Assembly: GCA_964613485.1 (NCBI GenBank)
Contig: CAZTHB010000021.1
Span: 1-13,400 of the forward strand
Direction: 5' to 3'
Source of the DNA: JADZGC01 sp964613485
GTDB lineage: Bacteria > Patescibacteriota > Saccharimonadia > CAILAD01 > GCA-016700035
Length of the DNA stretch: 13,400 nt
This document shows positions 13,326-13,400 of the stretch, piece after piece (within the stretch, counting starts at the first letter, position 1; every line of letters starts with the position of its first letter). The notes beneath the pieces are model-generated. The model saw only the letters and a list, made by a program, of their open reading frames with translations. It had not been told where the DNA came from and did no database searches. The position numbers and the translations under genes are program-made.

Positions 13326-13400
13326 TGGGGCGTCGCCAAGTGGTAAGGCACCGGTTTTTGGTACCGGCATTCGGGGGTTCGAATCCCTCCGCCCCAGCCA
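13326..13400 (+). tRNA. tRNA-Gln (anticodon UUG)
   Basis: The acceptor arm TGGGGCG (13326-13332) pairs fully with CGCCCCA (13390-13396), followed by G and an encoded CCA at the window's last bases. The anticodon stem CCGGT/ACCGG encloses TTTTGGT with anticodon TTG, reading CAA codons. The T-loop GTTCGAAT is typical, and the D-arm has GTGGTAAGGC. It is a complete 75-base gene. Confidence 0.95.

Noticed and set aside
13326..13400. tRNA-Gln as the integration site of the GC-rich pair
   Set aside because: Integrases normally use the 3' end of a tRNA gene, but the pair lies on the 5' side. No integrase or repeated tRNA fragment is visible.
1..13400. UGA recoding, CRISPR arrays, insertion sequences
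   Set aside because: UGA serves as the stop in several genes with normal family length, and I saw no regularly spaced repeats, transposase-like proteins or terminal inverted repeats.

Overview
The window reads as a compact bacterial chromosome segment, most likely from a Candidate Phyla Radiation (Patescibacteria) organism, possibly Saccharibacteria. This placement is inference. It rests on tight gene packing, a DnaX without the usual four-cysteine zinc module, and a 181-residue protein of a type I associate with CPR genomes. TGA is a normal stop (recR, the exonuclease and the first GT39 gene end in it), which argues against SR1/Gracilibacteria code 25. Shine-Dalgarno sites and sigma70-type promoters are easy to see. 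GC is roughly 47-50% except in one segment.

Positions 1-1342 hold the rplJ-rplL operon. It has a near-consensus promoter, an L10-type RNA leader, a terminator hairpin just before the rplJ ribosome binding site, and an intrinsic terminator after rplL. At 1343-3511 follow a coiled-coil protein of unknown function, preceded by a structured 5'UTR, and then dnaX. dnaX is coupled to dnaB (stop at 4881). At 4882-8812 lies a four-gene glycosylation cluster: GtrA-like flippase, GT39-like membrane transferase (broken by 100 N, an assembly gap), ALG5-like GT2 enzyme and a second GT39-like transferase. These could make, flip and use a polyprenyl-phosphate sugar on the cell surface. At 8813-11753 lie ebfC, recR, a DEDDh exonuclease and cysS, tightly packed and partly overlapping. 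dnaX, ebfC and recR are neighbours in many bacteria; here dnaB and the glycosylation genes sit between dnaX and ebfC.

From 11759 onward the genes are on the minus strand. First come two tiny genes: a 49-residue two-helix membrane protein with a near-consensus promoter and a 50-residue protein with eight cysteines. They end at a strong hairpin whose U-tract exists only on the minus strand. Next is a GC-rich pair (up to about 75% GC by hand count of 60-base lines): a 212-residue exported or anchored protein and a coupled 69-residue two-helix membrane protein. Its composition suggests horizontal acquisition. A tRNA-Gln(UUG) with encoded CCA, transcribed divergently from the GC-rich pair, closes the window.

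The observations most worth a second look are the rplJ leader switch, the GC-rich secreted/membrane protein pair, and the eight-cysteine microprotein, which is short enough to be missed by usual gene-length cut-offs.
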